From Margaritifera margaritifera (Eukaryota > Mollusca > Bivalvia > Unionida > Margaritiferidae), in the NCBI GenBank assembly GCA_029931535.1, contig JAQPZY010001695.1:6847501-6911500 (forward strand): DNA of 64,000 nucleotides. The letters are read 5' to 3'. Position 1 is the first letter of the stretch. Each line of letters opens with the position of its first letter. A model generated the notes under the pieces. The model was not told the origin of the DNA. It searched no databases and worked only from the letters and a program-made list of their open reading frames with translations. The position numbers and the translations under genes were made by a program. Below are positions 47,900 to 59,262 of this stretch, one piece after another.

Positions 47900-50735
47900 G
47901 TTTTAATATAAGTAATACTTCACCTGTCAGTACTGTGTAGTTTACCTTTGCTGGAATGGAATTACCCTTATCTGAATAATAAAAATTCATCCTCCCATAG
48001 ATGAACTGTTGCAGAATGTTCTGGAAGGTTTCAGACTATGAGAACACGAACCGACTCTGCTCCCATGTCACAGGCCCATGCGCAGTAGTCGTCAGTTTTT
48101 TTTGGACAACGCTGTTTGTATTCTATTCAAATGCTCTGCAGAATATTTTGCCATCAACTCATGTCTAGAATATGCATTGGGAATCTAACTGTGGTTTTTC
48201 AGTACTCTAGAGTGTTATACCCTCAGTTCATTGCATTTTGTTCATTGAATTAGCTCTCGTGAGAGTTTATCAGCAATTGTTTTTATGATTTTCAGCATTG
48301 CCCTTCAGATGTCACCCTCTCCACGGATATCATGTGATCCATATCATATTGTTATTATCATTACTATTATGGACTCATGGGTAGGTATTGTTTCCCATTC
48401 ATTGCCAGAATTGATTGTGACCTCCATTTCAGTCATTTTTATTTAAATGATCCATCAGGATAAAAATGATGATTCATTTATTCAGTTTGTGTGTTCAGGT
48501 GGTTGTTCACCATTCCCTTCAGTTTTAATGAGTTGTAATCACACTCCACTCATTTTATTCTTTATTATATTTTGGTGCCAATGCACGGGTTAAGTATTGC
48601 TGATGTTGGTAAATTGTGCTTGACCACATGTAGCACACACATCCATTATCATAGAGTGAGTCAGACTCACACTCTCTCAATTTTTTAATATATAATTGTG
48701 TTTTACTGGTTTCACTTCATTGTCTTCAATACTCAGGTACAGTATTGGATATTTAGATGGTGTCTGATTACAGGTTTCACACCACTCAATCATTATCATT
48801 GTACCCTATGGACATGTATGGTATTGCTGTTAATACATAATCATGAATTTTTGATTATTGTTCTTTTTTTCAGACATTTTCTGAAGTTCTTTAAGTCATG
48901 CAGCCCAGTCCAAGAAACAATCCCAATTTAACCTCCCTCTCTCCTGTTTATTGACGGGGTCGTCTGAAAGGCCCAGGTAGGAAGTTTGTGTGGCCTTCTC
49001 CCTTTCCTAAAGAGGGGGGGGGGGTGAAGCCTTAGGGACTTACTCCCTCTCCTGTGGTGCATCCCTCTTCCATCAATTCCCTTAGGTGCCCAACTGATCC
49101 TCTGTTCAGAAATTTGGTTGAGTATAACAGATGATGGGTGGGTCCTTTCTATTATAAACAGAGGATATGCTTCCACTGGCAAGGATCCCCATACAGTTCC
49201 ACCAGTTGAATCTGGTGCGGTTCAAGGAAGAGGTTTACTCCATTGTGGAGTGCAGTAGAGAGGGTGTTAATGACCATTATTCAGGATGGAGGCCACAGCC
49301 TGTTAGGAATGCCATAAGGCCCAGTTACTGGGTGGTCTCCAGCGTACTTCAGGATGCATACCTTCACATCCCTACTTTTCCTCTTAACAGAAAGTACTTC
49401 CAGTTTTGCTTGGACAGGGAGTTTTTCCAATTCGTGCTCGGCCATTTGGCCTAGCCTCTTCACCCAGAGCTTTTACCAGAGTAATGGGAGTAGTCACCAT
49501 CCAACTAAGGTCACTGGGAATCTCTGTCCTCGAGTATTTCAATGACTGGTTGATCCACAATGGTCTCTTAGAGTCCGTCAGACAAGATCGTGCCCACTGG
49601 TGGTTGTTCCATCTCAGGGTTTTGTGTACATGGGGATGAATTTCTTCATGAATAGGGATTAGTCTGTGTCCAGTGGGACAGAATTTGACAGAATCCTGGC
49701 CCTTTTGAGGCACTGAGAGCCAAGACCTTGTTGGATGGTGCAACTTTATGGACAGTGGTTTAAGAAAGAGATCTTACACATATACTTTAATAAACAATTA
49801 GCTTAGTGTTGTTGGCTGTGTCGACTCCCTTTGATGTTGAGTGTAAGTGGTTGATCTTGACAGGTGTAAGATTTGTGCTGATACAGGTGGTAGTATTGTT
49901 TCAACCATTGAAGTGACCACCATGTGTTGTCAACATAGTTTTGTTCTTCTGTAGTTTTTATTTGGGGTATTTGTAGAGGTTAATTCACGAAATTAAATAT
50001 CTACAGATATTAAAATTTTGAGAGGCAAAACCACAAATTTAAGTACCCACGAAAATGTTTTTTTTTTGATAAAACCACAAAAGTTGACACCAACAAAAAT
50101 AAATGATACTACAGTATTTCTAGCTGCAGAGACTGGTGTCTTGCTCTCTAATGCCCAGATGGAAGCTCGTGTGTCTTGTAGTCGTTAACGAAATCCCCTT
50201 ATGAACCATTGGGTGAAGCTTCATTCAAGAACTTTACCCTCAAGACTGTTTTCTTACTATCATTAGTATCTGCGAGACGAAGTAGTGAGCTTTATTCCCT
50301 GTCTATAGAACAAAGTTTTTTATGATTCAATGTCATTTACGAGTCAGTGTCTCTCCAGGTTTCTTAGCAAAAAACCTGCTTCTGTTGGTAGCTCCATTCC
50401 CTGTAGAGATTCCCAGTCTCACTTGTATCTGTGCTAGGGATGATGAAGACCAACTCTTGTGCCCAGTTACGGCTTTATGATTCTGTTAGGCTGCTTCTAA
50501 AGAAAAGGTAGGAAGCGTCTTTTCCTTCTCATAAAGGGTTCTGCTGATATTTGGCATCCAATTTTTCTAGATGGATTGTACTATTGATCCAGAGAGCTTA
50601 TCAGTCCCTTATAGAAAGGATCTTTCATTCATGAAGATTAAAGCCCATGAGGTTTTGATCCATTGCTACCTCATGGGCATATCTAACTGGCAAATTCAGC
50701 TACAAAATAGTGACAGGTAACGTATTATTGATATT
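47900..50735 (+). mobile_element. Second-lineage DIRS fragment inserted in DIRS copy 3
   Basis: RT blocks at 49160-49640 differ from those of copies 1-3: WVVSSVLQDAYLHIPTF, NRKYFQFCLDREFFQF, RPFGLASSPRAFTRVMGVV and SLGISVLEYFNDWLIHNG. The catalytic box reads YFND instead of YFDD, so it is inactive. A recombinase piece lies at 50460-50690 (KGSADIWHPIFLDG-like wording, then a KIKAHEV segment and, in a shifted frame, SIATSWAYLTG), matching the HxxR block of DIRS recombinases. The left border is uncertain (sequence at 47920-48090 may be its terminal repeat). The right border lies near 50735, where copy 3 resumes. Confidence 0.72.
48100..48900. other. Unassigned sequence in the DIRS complex
   Basis: No clear gag or other motif in this stretch. 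It is probably the decayed 5' part of the second-lineage DIRS fragment. Confidence 0.35.
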
Positions 50736-50739
50736 AATA

Positions 50740-53450
50740 AAGGGGATAAGAAAAACATTTATTTTTCCCCAAGTCTTCCAACAACTGTCACCCCAACCAC
50801 CTACAGTCAGCCTATAGGTTGGCACCTGACTTTTTCACCAGTATTGGAATGAACTATTTTCACAAAATGAATGAGTGATCCATGGTTGTTTTGGAGGGGC
50901 TTCAGATTTCATTTATCAAGCCCCCTCCCCTTTCATCTGCCCCTTTTATGACTGACATGGTGTCAGATTTAGAGAAAGCCGAAGTTTTGGAGATGGAGAT
51001 ATGGTTGTTACTCGACAAGTGGCAATGGAGATAGTTCAAAAATTGAACACTCCAGGGTTTTACTTCAGGCTTTTTCTAGTGCCCAAAGTCAGTGGAAAAC
51101 TCAGGCCAGTAATAGACTTCAGCTGGCTTAGCAAATACATTGCCATGCTGAAGTTCAAAGTGGATGGAAATGGACAGTCAATCAGACTTTCCATCAAAGA
51201 AACAAATTTGCGGTCAGTCTGGCCATAACTGCCGCATATTTTCACGTCCATATATATCTGGCTTCTCATAAACTCCTTCAGTCTGCCTATCAAGGAAAAA
51301 TGTACCAATTTCATGCACACCCATTCAGTGTCAACATCAGTCCATGGGGGTTCACAAAAATCACCAACTGCATCATCACTCTGTTCCAGTTGACTTTGTC
51401 AACAGCAATTGTGGCATATCTGGACAGTATCCTCTAAAAACAAATGGTAAGTTCAATTTTGGTGAAAGTCAGGAACAATCTTCTGTCCTGTTTAGGACAT
51501 CAAGGCTTTTTAGTGAATTGGGAGAAGTCACATCTCAACTTATCCTAGCATTTTGTCCACCTGGGCATGGATTATTGAGCTCAAGGAGTTGAGCTCAGGG
51601 ATGCATGGCATGGATTATTGAGCTCAAGGAGTTGAGGTCCGACAGGGATTGGATTTCAGTGAGAGAGTTTTTGCAACTGCTTGGCCTGCTCAGTGTGGCA
51701 GTGGATTTGATTCTTCTTGGTCACCTTTTCATGCGCCCTTTACAGATGTCCTAGTGGCACCCCTTTTCCGGTCTATTTGATCAGTGAGTAATGATCACAA
51801 CCGAAGTAATATTATTCCTGTGTCAGTAGTGCAACAAACATTGGCTCGTGGCAGGAATTCCTCTGAAATAGCCCCAGCCTGAAGTTACGGTATGTATTGA
51901 TGCCAATTCATACAGTTGGGGAGCCCATCTGTTGCCATGCTTCACCATGGGCCAAGTGGGGTCTGGAGGAGTTACCTCCTCACATCATCCTTCTGGAAAT
52001 GAAGGCTATAGGCAATATTTTTCATTTCTGGAAGGATCAACTATGCAGGAAAGTAGTCCTTATCATGTTGGACAACTCGGTGGTGGTGATGACCTAAAAT
52101 GGAGGGATGAAATCACCTGGCATATGCATAATGGTTTGGAAGTTTCTGCACTTGTGCTCCCAGCAAAAGATAACCATCTAGATCAGACATATTCCTGGCA
52201 GGCTCAATGTCCTTGCCAACTTGCTGTCAAGAAGGGGCCAGATTCTTCACACCAAATGGTCCATTCATCAGTCAGTCTTTTGTTGGATTTGTGCTCTTTG
52301 GGGGCATCCAGTTATAGGCCTTTCTACATCAAGTTGGAATCATCTACTGCTCACGTCTCAGATTCTGTACCCAGAAGCCTGGGATGTTGATACACTATCG
52401 GTCAGGAGGGATTTTGGGCCTATGCCTAACTCCCCATGGTTTTTGTACCAAAAATAATACAGAAATTGAGGGGTCAGAACTGCAAAGTGATTCTGATAGC
52501 CCCTCATAAGTCATGGGTGAACAGTTTGCTCAAACTAGTGATAGATATTCCCAGGAAAATACCAATGTGGCTGAATCTGCTCAAACAGCCATGGTCACAG
52601 TTGTTTCATCCTTGCTCAGACAGGCTTCTCTTTTATGCCTGGTTCTGGTGGGGAGAACCTTGCAAAGAAAGGAATTTAACCTTCAGTTGTTGAAAGAACC
52701 TCGTGAGCTGGAAGACTCCTCACTTTAAGGCTTATGAGGGAAAGTGGTGCATTTTCAGGGACTGGTGCAAGGTCAACATCATCATCCCTATGAGTGCCTG
52801 AATCTCACAGTTGACTGACTTTTTGTCTGGCTTTTTGAGGAGAAAGAGTATGCTCTGATTGCTGTCAAAGACCACTGCATCATGATATGAGACACTTCAA
52901 AATGCAGATTGAGTTGCATGCCCTTTCACTGGGCCTGAACTATCTCTGAATGATGCACCAGGCTTTGTAGCTTAGAACAGGTTGCCATCTATGGGCAATC
53001 AAGAGTGTTAATTCGCTCATGTCCCTTCAATTGATATGACAAGAGAGGTGGTGATGTAAGACCCAGTCAGTGTTCTCAAGTTTTACTTAAGCACACAGAG
53101 AAAGTCATGGGGCACAATGTCTCTTTCTTCCGGTGAAGGCTGGGAAAGAATATATAACCCATCAACCCCTTCCATCGTTGGCTGAAGCCTCAAAAGATAT
53201 ACACCTCATGAAGATTTCAGCTCATGAGATTAGAGAAATCTCTGCAAGCCTAGCGTTCGAACATAACATTTCGATCCGAGACATTATAGAAGCTCTTGGC
53301 TGGCATACACAGTCAACCTTCTTGAGCTTTTATCTCCATGATCTAGATTCACAGAGACAAAAATCGAATCTGTGGGTCCAGTGGTTGCAGCCCAGACAAC
53401 CACCAGGCCCAGTTGATGTCAGGACTACCTCCTCATGGGCATGGGTTTAG
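50740..53450 (+). pseudogene. DIRS copy 3 RT, RNase H and tyrosine recombinase remnants
   Basis: RT: FLVPKVSGKLRPVIDFSWLS and KYIAMLKFKV at about 51075-51170; the catalytic box at 51415-51430 reads YLDS, so it is dead. RNase H region: 51890-52400, including an 'EMKAI...' and a 'MLDNSVVV' block, later RLNVLANLLSRRG-like wording in a broken frame. Recombinase: 53133-53450 is the best preserved piece, with ISAHEIREISASLAFEHNIS and IIEALGWHTQSTFLSFYLHD. It keeps HxxR and the terminal Tyr. A 43-bp internal duplication is at 51565-51640. Stops interrupt everything else. Confidence 0.82.
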
Positions 53451-53659
53451 CACTTTTGCTGGATTAGCCCAGAATTTGTATGGGTAAAAAGAATTATTTT
53501 CTTCTTATCCATGTATGGTTGTCATGGTTTATATCACCATTGGTTGTGCTGCTGCCATGTTAGAAGAGTGGATTATCCTTGATATAGGGAATCCAGCCAT
53601 TCTTCCCTCGAAAAATGCCCATAGTAGAGGTAGATGTTCATCATTTCCTACTATTACCT

Positions 53660-53920
53660 ATTCTCCTAACATTAATATGATCTAGGAAATTAATGTATTC
53701 AAAGTCAAAAGCAAATAATTTAGTAAACTATGTTTCTCTAAGAATTCTTCCTTGATTACATTACTATAAAACCCTTCCATACCTCCCTACAAATGCAAAC
53801 ATCCTAGTTGGTAAACATCTGGTTGATGGGTAGCCATCTATCAAGGGGAGTTAATGGACAAGAGTTTCTTCCCTTTGTCTATATGATACACAGATGGAAA
53901 AAACAAATTTTTATGGTAGT
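53660..53920. repeat. DIRS copy 3 internal complementary region and truncated right repeat
   Basis: 53660-53775 has the same layout as 15650-15770 (TTAATATGATC...GTATTCAAAG, then ATGTTTCTCTAAGAATTCTT). From about 53855 the right repeat follows through GACAAGAGTTTCTTCCCTTT. The final CTTTTCAGGAGGGCTGG part of copy 1 is missing. Confidence 0.78.
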
Positions 53921-54189
53921 TTCTGTAGAGGTCATATTTTGGTGGTAATTAAATTAACCTTATCCCCTTTTCCAGTGATTGAATGTACATCAAGTCTTTG
54001 CAGTGCATGTTAAATATCTAACAAATTAAGATTACCAATTGTAATATATAGCATTCAGGTCTACCTTTAATTATCATAACATGTTGTTCATCATCATTTT
54101 CATCGTCAGGATCATTATCATTACCATTTGGTGCAGGACAGATGTTACAGAATTGCTCAGATAATGATATCCTTGTCCCTCCCTTATAT

Positions 54190-54530
54190 TATTCATTCTA
54201 AGACTTGGCAGCCTGTGCATATTCATTGTAAGACTTGGCAGCCAGTGCATATTAATTGTAAGACTTTGCAGCCAGTGCATATTCATTGTAAGACTTGGCA
54301 GCCCATGCATATTCATTGTAAGACTTGGCAGCCTGTGCATATTCATTGTAAGACTTGGCAGCCTGTGCATATTTATTGTAAGACTTGGCAGCCTGTGCAT
54401 ATTCATTGTAAGACTTTGCAGCCAGTGCATATTAATTGTAAGACTTTGCAGTCAGTGCATATTCACTGTTTCACTTTGCAGTCAGTACATATTCATTGTA
54501 ACACTTTGCAGCCAGTGCATATGAAGCCAA
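54190..54530. repeat. 30-bp minisatellite, about 11 copies
   Basis: CATTGTAAGACTTGGCAGCC followed by TGTGCATATT. Because 30 is a multiple of three, it keeps a decapeptide repeat open on both strands: KTWQPVHIHC on plus (frame 54128-54673) and NMHRLPSLT on minus (frame 54074-54430). Neither has coding support beyond the repeat. Confidence 0.92.
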
Positions 54531-55164
54531 AAGTAACCAATCACTCTTGTGATATCCTCAGGTGTACCTCGATCACATTAGTTCAATTGGCTCAGTGCTG
54601 TGGCTCTGATAGTTTGCCATCTCAAAAAGGCTTTGAAGTCAGAATTGATGGCGCATTATTGCATTATGTATAGCAATTTATATTTTTTATTGTTTTGGCA
54701 GTATTTGATTACAGTAAAATGAATGTTTTACTTGTGTTTTATCAAGACAGTGACAAGGTATGGGAAACTATTTTGTTGATCTTGACTCAACAGATCCAGG
54801 AATTTAAGGTGCTGTTTTTTTCTGTGATGCTAAGCAACTGTGTTTAGCATTAGTAATGAACTTTATTTATTTCTGGAGAGCTTAATTACCTGAGCTTTTA
54901 AATGTCCATATTGAATCTTCATTTGCATAGATACCTGGAAGGAGTATGAGGATGTAACATAAGCAGTATCTTGAATTTTGTAGCTCTCTAAAAAAAAAAA
55001 TCATAATATTTAGAGGAGTTCGGTCAAGCCAAGCACTCAATATTGAATACTTATTGACTTTCTTGTGGAGTTGAATGCTTGGGTACAAATTTGCATCAAT
55101 TGCTGTATATACCCAACAATGAAAGTTTACTACGTCTTATGTTGGATGGGCAGGTGTTTATCCA
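54531..55164. other. Intron 7 segment without recognisable feature
   Basis: AT-rich; nothing recognised. Confidence 0.5.
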
Positions 55165-55650
55165 TTTTGGTTTCTGTACAATAACTTAATTTGTGGTGGA
55201 CAAATTTCAATAAAATTTGGTATATGTTCCTCTGAAGCAAAGATAGCCAATTGATTTTTGGATCATTTACTCGAAAATGATGGTCACTGTTACTGAAAAC
55301 AGATTTTGCCATTGTATTTTATTTTTGCATAATAGTTTAAGTTTTAGTGGACTGATTTCAATGACATTTAGTATTTGTGTTTCAACCAAAGAGAAGCCTA
55401 TTCATTTTGGGTTCAGTATTTTGAACATCATGGTCATTTTCATTAAAAATAGACTTTACTTTGGCATTTAGTTCTACATATTAATAACATAAGTTTTGAT
55501 TGACAGATTGGAATGAATTTTTGGTATGTGTGTAACATTTGTAAAAGAAAGAAGTCCATTCATTTTGGGGTTGGTAGCTTGAAGATCAAGGTCATTGTTG
55601 CTATGAAAAATCTATTTATGCACTTCATTTCCGGACAATAAAATAAGTTC
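55165..55650. repeat. ~151-bp degenerate repeat, about 3-4 units
   Basis: Phrases of the form 'TTTCAATAAAATTTGGTATATG' (in part) recur near 55200, 55351 and 55503, each followed by CCATTTGGGTT-like and CATGGTCA.T phrases. A diverged relative continues at 56370-56830. Confidence 0.65.
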
Positions 55651-56369
55651 TTGTGAAAAGATCTCAGTATAGGGATCATATTTGTTTTTCCTGGTGTCAG
55701 TGTTCACCCAATTCCAATATGGTTCTTGTAGCCAAGACCGAATGAGGAGGGTTTCAACACATTTAAGGGATTTAGTGAACATTGATATCAGAAAAACATG
55801 AATGATTGCTATTCTTACATAAAAATGCAAAAATTAATTTAAAAAAAAAAAAATTTCAAACGCAATATGAAGTTTTGCCAGGTAAAAAAAAGCAATCCAG
55901 TACATTGGCTTTACTTAATCTCTTGCTGGTTGCTGGGTTGGCACTTGCTCATGACCAGCTGATGTAAAACAGTCGATGCACATGAGCATCTCAGAAGAAA
56001 GTCAACTTTGAAGATCTGTTACAAACTAACCACTTCAGTGAATTGTTCAGCTTAATGTCTGTCATTTGTGAGGAAGGTCACTACCATATGTTGGGCACGT
56101 AACTACATGGCATTACACTGATTCTGAACCATATGTTGATTGATACACAAATGAGAATATGCATCAGTTGCTGTGGAGCAGACTGGTTGAAAATCCACAT
56201 TGCATGCATTATTTCTATTGCTTTGAGTGAATACGATGTATTAGGGAAAGAGAGCACGTCTTATTTTTCTACTCAGAAATCTTTTTGCTTCTGTGCGACT
56301 GGAGAACAGAATTGCATGTTTTCAGCCAAAACACACACAATGTGGGATGTAGAGTAATTTGTTTTGGGT

Positions 56370-56830
56370 ATGGCCCAAACAAAGGATAAGTTTATTGGTA
56401 CACCAGAGCATCAATGCCACGTGATATTCCATGTTGATACATGGATATGACCACATTCATACACTTCATCCAACAATTTTGTGAACACATTTTAATGTAG
56501 GAATGAGATTTAGTATGTTTGTTCCCCTGAGCTCAAGAAGAAGTACATGTGTATTTTTTGGGAGTCAGTCACTTCAAGGTGTAAGTCACTGTTGTTAAAA
56601 ATAAATTTGTCTTCAATAATTCCGATTTCCACATAATTAATGAAATTCTAGTGGACTAGAATGTATGTTCTTCTTTAGCTCAAGATTAAAGGTGATTTCT
56701 TTTGGTGTTACTAGCTTGAAGGTTAAGGTCACTAAACAAAGATTATTTATGGTTTCACATTTTACTTTGGTAGTCACTAAACATAGATTTTGGTTTCAAA
56801 TTCGACTGTAGCACACCAACAAACTCAAGC
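56370..56830. repeat. Diverged ~150-bp repeat block
   Basis: GTATGTTTGTTCC...CAAGAAGAAGTA phrases near 56515, 56665 and 56838, with CTTCAAGGTGTAAGTCACTG and TGAAGGTTAAGGTCACT. Same family as 55165-55650. Confidence 0.6.
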
Positions 56831-56872
56831 AAAATTTGGTATGTTTGTTCCTTTCAGCCCTAAATAGAAGTA

Positions 56873-57000
56873 CTACATCATCATCACCATCATCATCATC
56901 GTTGTCATTGTTGTCATCATCATCATCAGCAGCATCACCATCATCACCACCACCATCATTATCATCATCAGCAGCAGCAGCATCACAATCATCTTATCAT
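56873..57000. repeat. (CAT)n triplet microsatellite
   Basis: Impure CAT/CAG/CAC triplets. They give a poly-Ser frame on plus and a poly-Met frame on minus, both artefacts. Confidence 0.93.
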
Positions 57001-57030
57001 CATTTGTTCCATAATAATCTCTTCTGTAAT

Positions 57031-57141
57031 TTTGTAAAGTTCCAGTAATATACATGTCCTGAAAAGGGGTTTATCGTTACTTTGTAAAGTTCCAGTAATA
57101 TACATGTCCTGAAAAGGGGCTTAGCGTTACTTTGTGAAGTT
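57031..57141. repeat. 50-bp tandem duplication
   Basis: TTTGTAAAGTTCCAGTAATA and on to GGGGTTTATCGTTAC occur twice, 50 bp apart, with a trailing partial third copy. Confidence 0.88.
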
Positions 57142-58029
57142 CTTTATTTAAATTTTACATTAATATTTGTTTTCTTTAATACATTTGCATGGCCTAATTT
57201 CCATATGGCATAGATCCCTCTCAGAATATGTATTCAATTTCTTCTGTTCCATCCTACCACCCTTTTTTCCATAGTGCTGCCTTTGATAGAATCTTTTAGT
57301 TGTGATTCTTATAAGACACTCAGCTTGATGTCTTACCTGCAGCAGTTCTATCTTTTGTGTGTGGAAATTGATATTAATATTTTTTTTTTACCCAACCACA
57401 TTCATGATTCAACCTGTCTGTGATTTGTGATTAATGTTAGTTCATTACAAGTAACTATGGAGACTGTTAATTTTTGCATTCCTCCTTTTTGCTATATTTG
57501 AAGTATTTTATGTCAGTTTTCTACTTATTGGTTGGAGTTTATATCATACCAACACTTGTGTATAAACCTTAAATTTTTCTTCCCACCTGACTAAAAAAAA
57601 TGTAGCGAACTTAAATTGATACATTTCTCTTTTTTTAAAAAATAGAATCATCCTAGAAGGCAGGGGTTGTGGAAGACAGTTTCATGAATTTTGCTAAGTA
57701 TTGATTCAAAATAGTTGGTTTTGTGCGCTATCAAAAAATTACTAATCCTATCATAGACATCTGATAAGTAAGCATGTGTGCATTTTATTGGTACTTTTTG
57801 CTTCCTCATGTAAATAGCAATAGTCAGTTACTGACCTTGGACTGATTTCTGTTACTTGATGCATTTTGGATAGGCAGAGTTGCCTTTTTCACTAAATATA
57901 TTAAATTTATTGGTATCTGTCTAATATTATATGTAATTCATAAGTATTTTAGTTGGTCTTTTGAAAAGTGTATTATTATCTTCAGCCATATTAAATCTGA
58001 CATACATTTGCTAGAATGGACAAATACTG
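57142..58029. other. Intron 7 segment without recognisable feature
   Basis: AT-rich; nothing recognised. Confidence 0.5.
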
Positions 58030-58199
58030 TGCATACTCGTTTATAAGTCATGTCCAATTGCAAACTGCATAGACCCAGATTTGCCATCACATAATCAGTG
58101 AAACAAACAACATAGACTCTGATCTGCCAGTGTATTCTGTGATGGCAGATCAGGGTCTATGTTGTTTGTGGTTGGACCCAACTTATAAGCGAGTATGCA
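58030..58199. mobile_element. Fold-back MITE, copy 3 (cleanest ends)
   Basis: The ends are TGCATACTCGTTTATAAGT and ACTTATAAGCGAGTATGCA, inverted with one mismatch. The arms continue with GTCCAATTGCAAACTGCATA and ATGTTGTTTGTGGTTGGACC. It is about 170 bp, shorter in the loop than copies 1 and 2. Confidence 0.88.
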
Positions 58200-59123
58200 G
58201 TAGGTGTAAATGATAATGTCATGCCCCAAATATGTTCATTCCTGCAACTGAGACATTCTTCCTTCAAGTTTGGTATTAAAATGATGATTAATTACAAGTT
58301 CAGCAGAATGAATAGTTCAGACTCAGGGTTGCTGTAATTTTATACTTTTAGATGGAATATTTGATTAATTTCAACATGAACTTAAAAAATGTATAATAAT
58401 ATGCTAATTATTCTCTGTGACAATATAAAAACAATATAAAGAAGAAGAGGGACTTTTTTGGAAGAAGGAAAGGGACTCAAAAAAAAGTGGTTGATTTCTG
58501 GTTTGTTCATAAATTTTTAGATATATTCCATTGTTATCTTTATTAATGCATTGATTCTGAGTAAACAGCAAAGCCAGGAAGCAATCTGTATTTACAGATG
58601 TATTCTTTATGATAAGTAAAATGGTGGAACAGATCCAAATCATTTAAAATTTTGTTTTTAGCTTTGTTGTAGATTGAAACCATATTTGGGTATGAGGCTT
58701 TATATTAGGAAGACCTGGGTTAAGTTTAGTTTTTACCATTTTCAGACAATAATTTATGGAGTTGTGGCCCCTGTTTGACTTTGAACTTCACCCTTTAATT
58801 GCATCTTGTTGACAGGGGCATCTTTGGACACATTTCTAGTTTCATAACAAAACACAATTTGCAATGACTCTATAATGTACTTTTGTCTACATTGTTTTGT
58901 CTCACCTGCATTACCTGGTAGTGAGACACAGGCTGATAGTAATGTTGGCAGTGGCATTACAGGTAACCACCCATGTCTAATAATTGTAAATACCATATTT
59001 GATCTAAGAGCTTGGACACCCAAAGTTTTCTGACACCCTTAAGTTTTTCTCTGAAATTTTTGTTATGCACCTTAAGTTTCGGACAATTATAGTTGGTAAT
59101 TTTATCTCATACCTTAATTGATG
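58200..59123. other. Intron 7 segment without recognisable feature
   Basis: AT-rich; two minus-strand frames of 79 and 89 codons (58404-58643, 58754-59023) have no recognisable domain. Confidence 0.5.
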
Positions 59124-59262
59124 AAAGGTGTCGGCAACCCATGGCACACCAAACTCTTTGGAAAGTGCCAAGTCTTTGGAATATGACTTATCTCATGGCA
59201 CACAGCACTCTACAATTAAGCAGACCTGCCAGCAGTTCTAAAAGGTTGCTGATGCCTGATTT
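59124..59262. mobile_element. Possible short hAT-type MITE
   Basis: The left end GAAAGGTGTCGGCAACCCAT and the right end AAAGGTTGCTGATGCCTGAT are imperfect inverted repeats of the 'GTCGGCAACC' type common at hAT MITE ends. The interior has TGGCACACC and TGGCACACAG phrases. No target duplication was identified. Confidence 0.4.

Larger units (their letters stand above)
45375..53920 (+). mobile_element. DIRS retrotransposon copy 3, interrupted by piggyBac and a second DIRS
   Basis: The left terminal repeat (45375-45560) contains the same CATTACCTCCCCTTACC and CCAGCCCTCCAGAAAAGA phrases, in the same orientation, as copy 1 at 11385. The gag start is at 45950-46045 and again at 47474-47740. RT, RNase H and recombinase of this lineage follow at 50990-53450, the internal complementary region at 53660-53775, and a right repeat from about 53850 that breaks off near 53920. 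Two foreign pieces lie inside: a piggyBac derivative (46114-47469) and a DIRS fragment of another lineage (about 47900-50735). The host element resumes near 50740 with AATAAAGGGGATAAGAAA, as at 12748 of copy 1. Coding is broken. Confidence 0.85.

Noticed and set aside
49384..49743. Minus-strand 119-codon frame
   Set aside because: Antisense shadow of the second-lineage DIRS reverse transcriptase.
54128..54673. 181-codon plus-strand frame
   Set aside because: Mostly a 30-bp DNA repeat read as a decapeptide; the non-repeat part has no recognisable domain and no splice context.
56836..57055. Poly-Ser and poly-Met frames
   Set aside because: Artefacts of a CAT triplet microsatellite.
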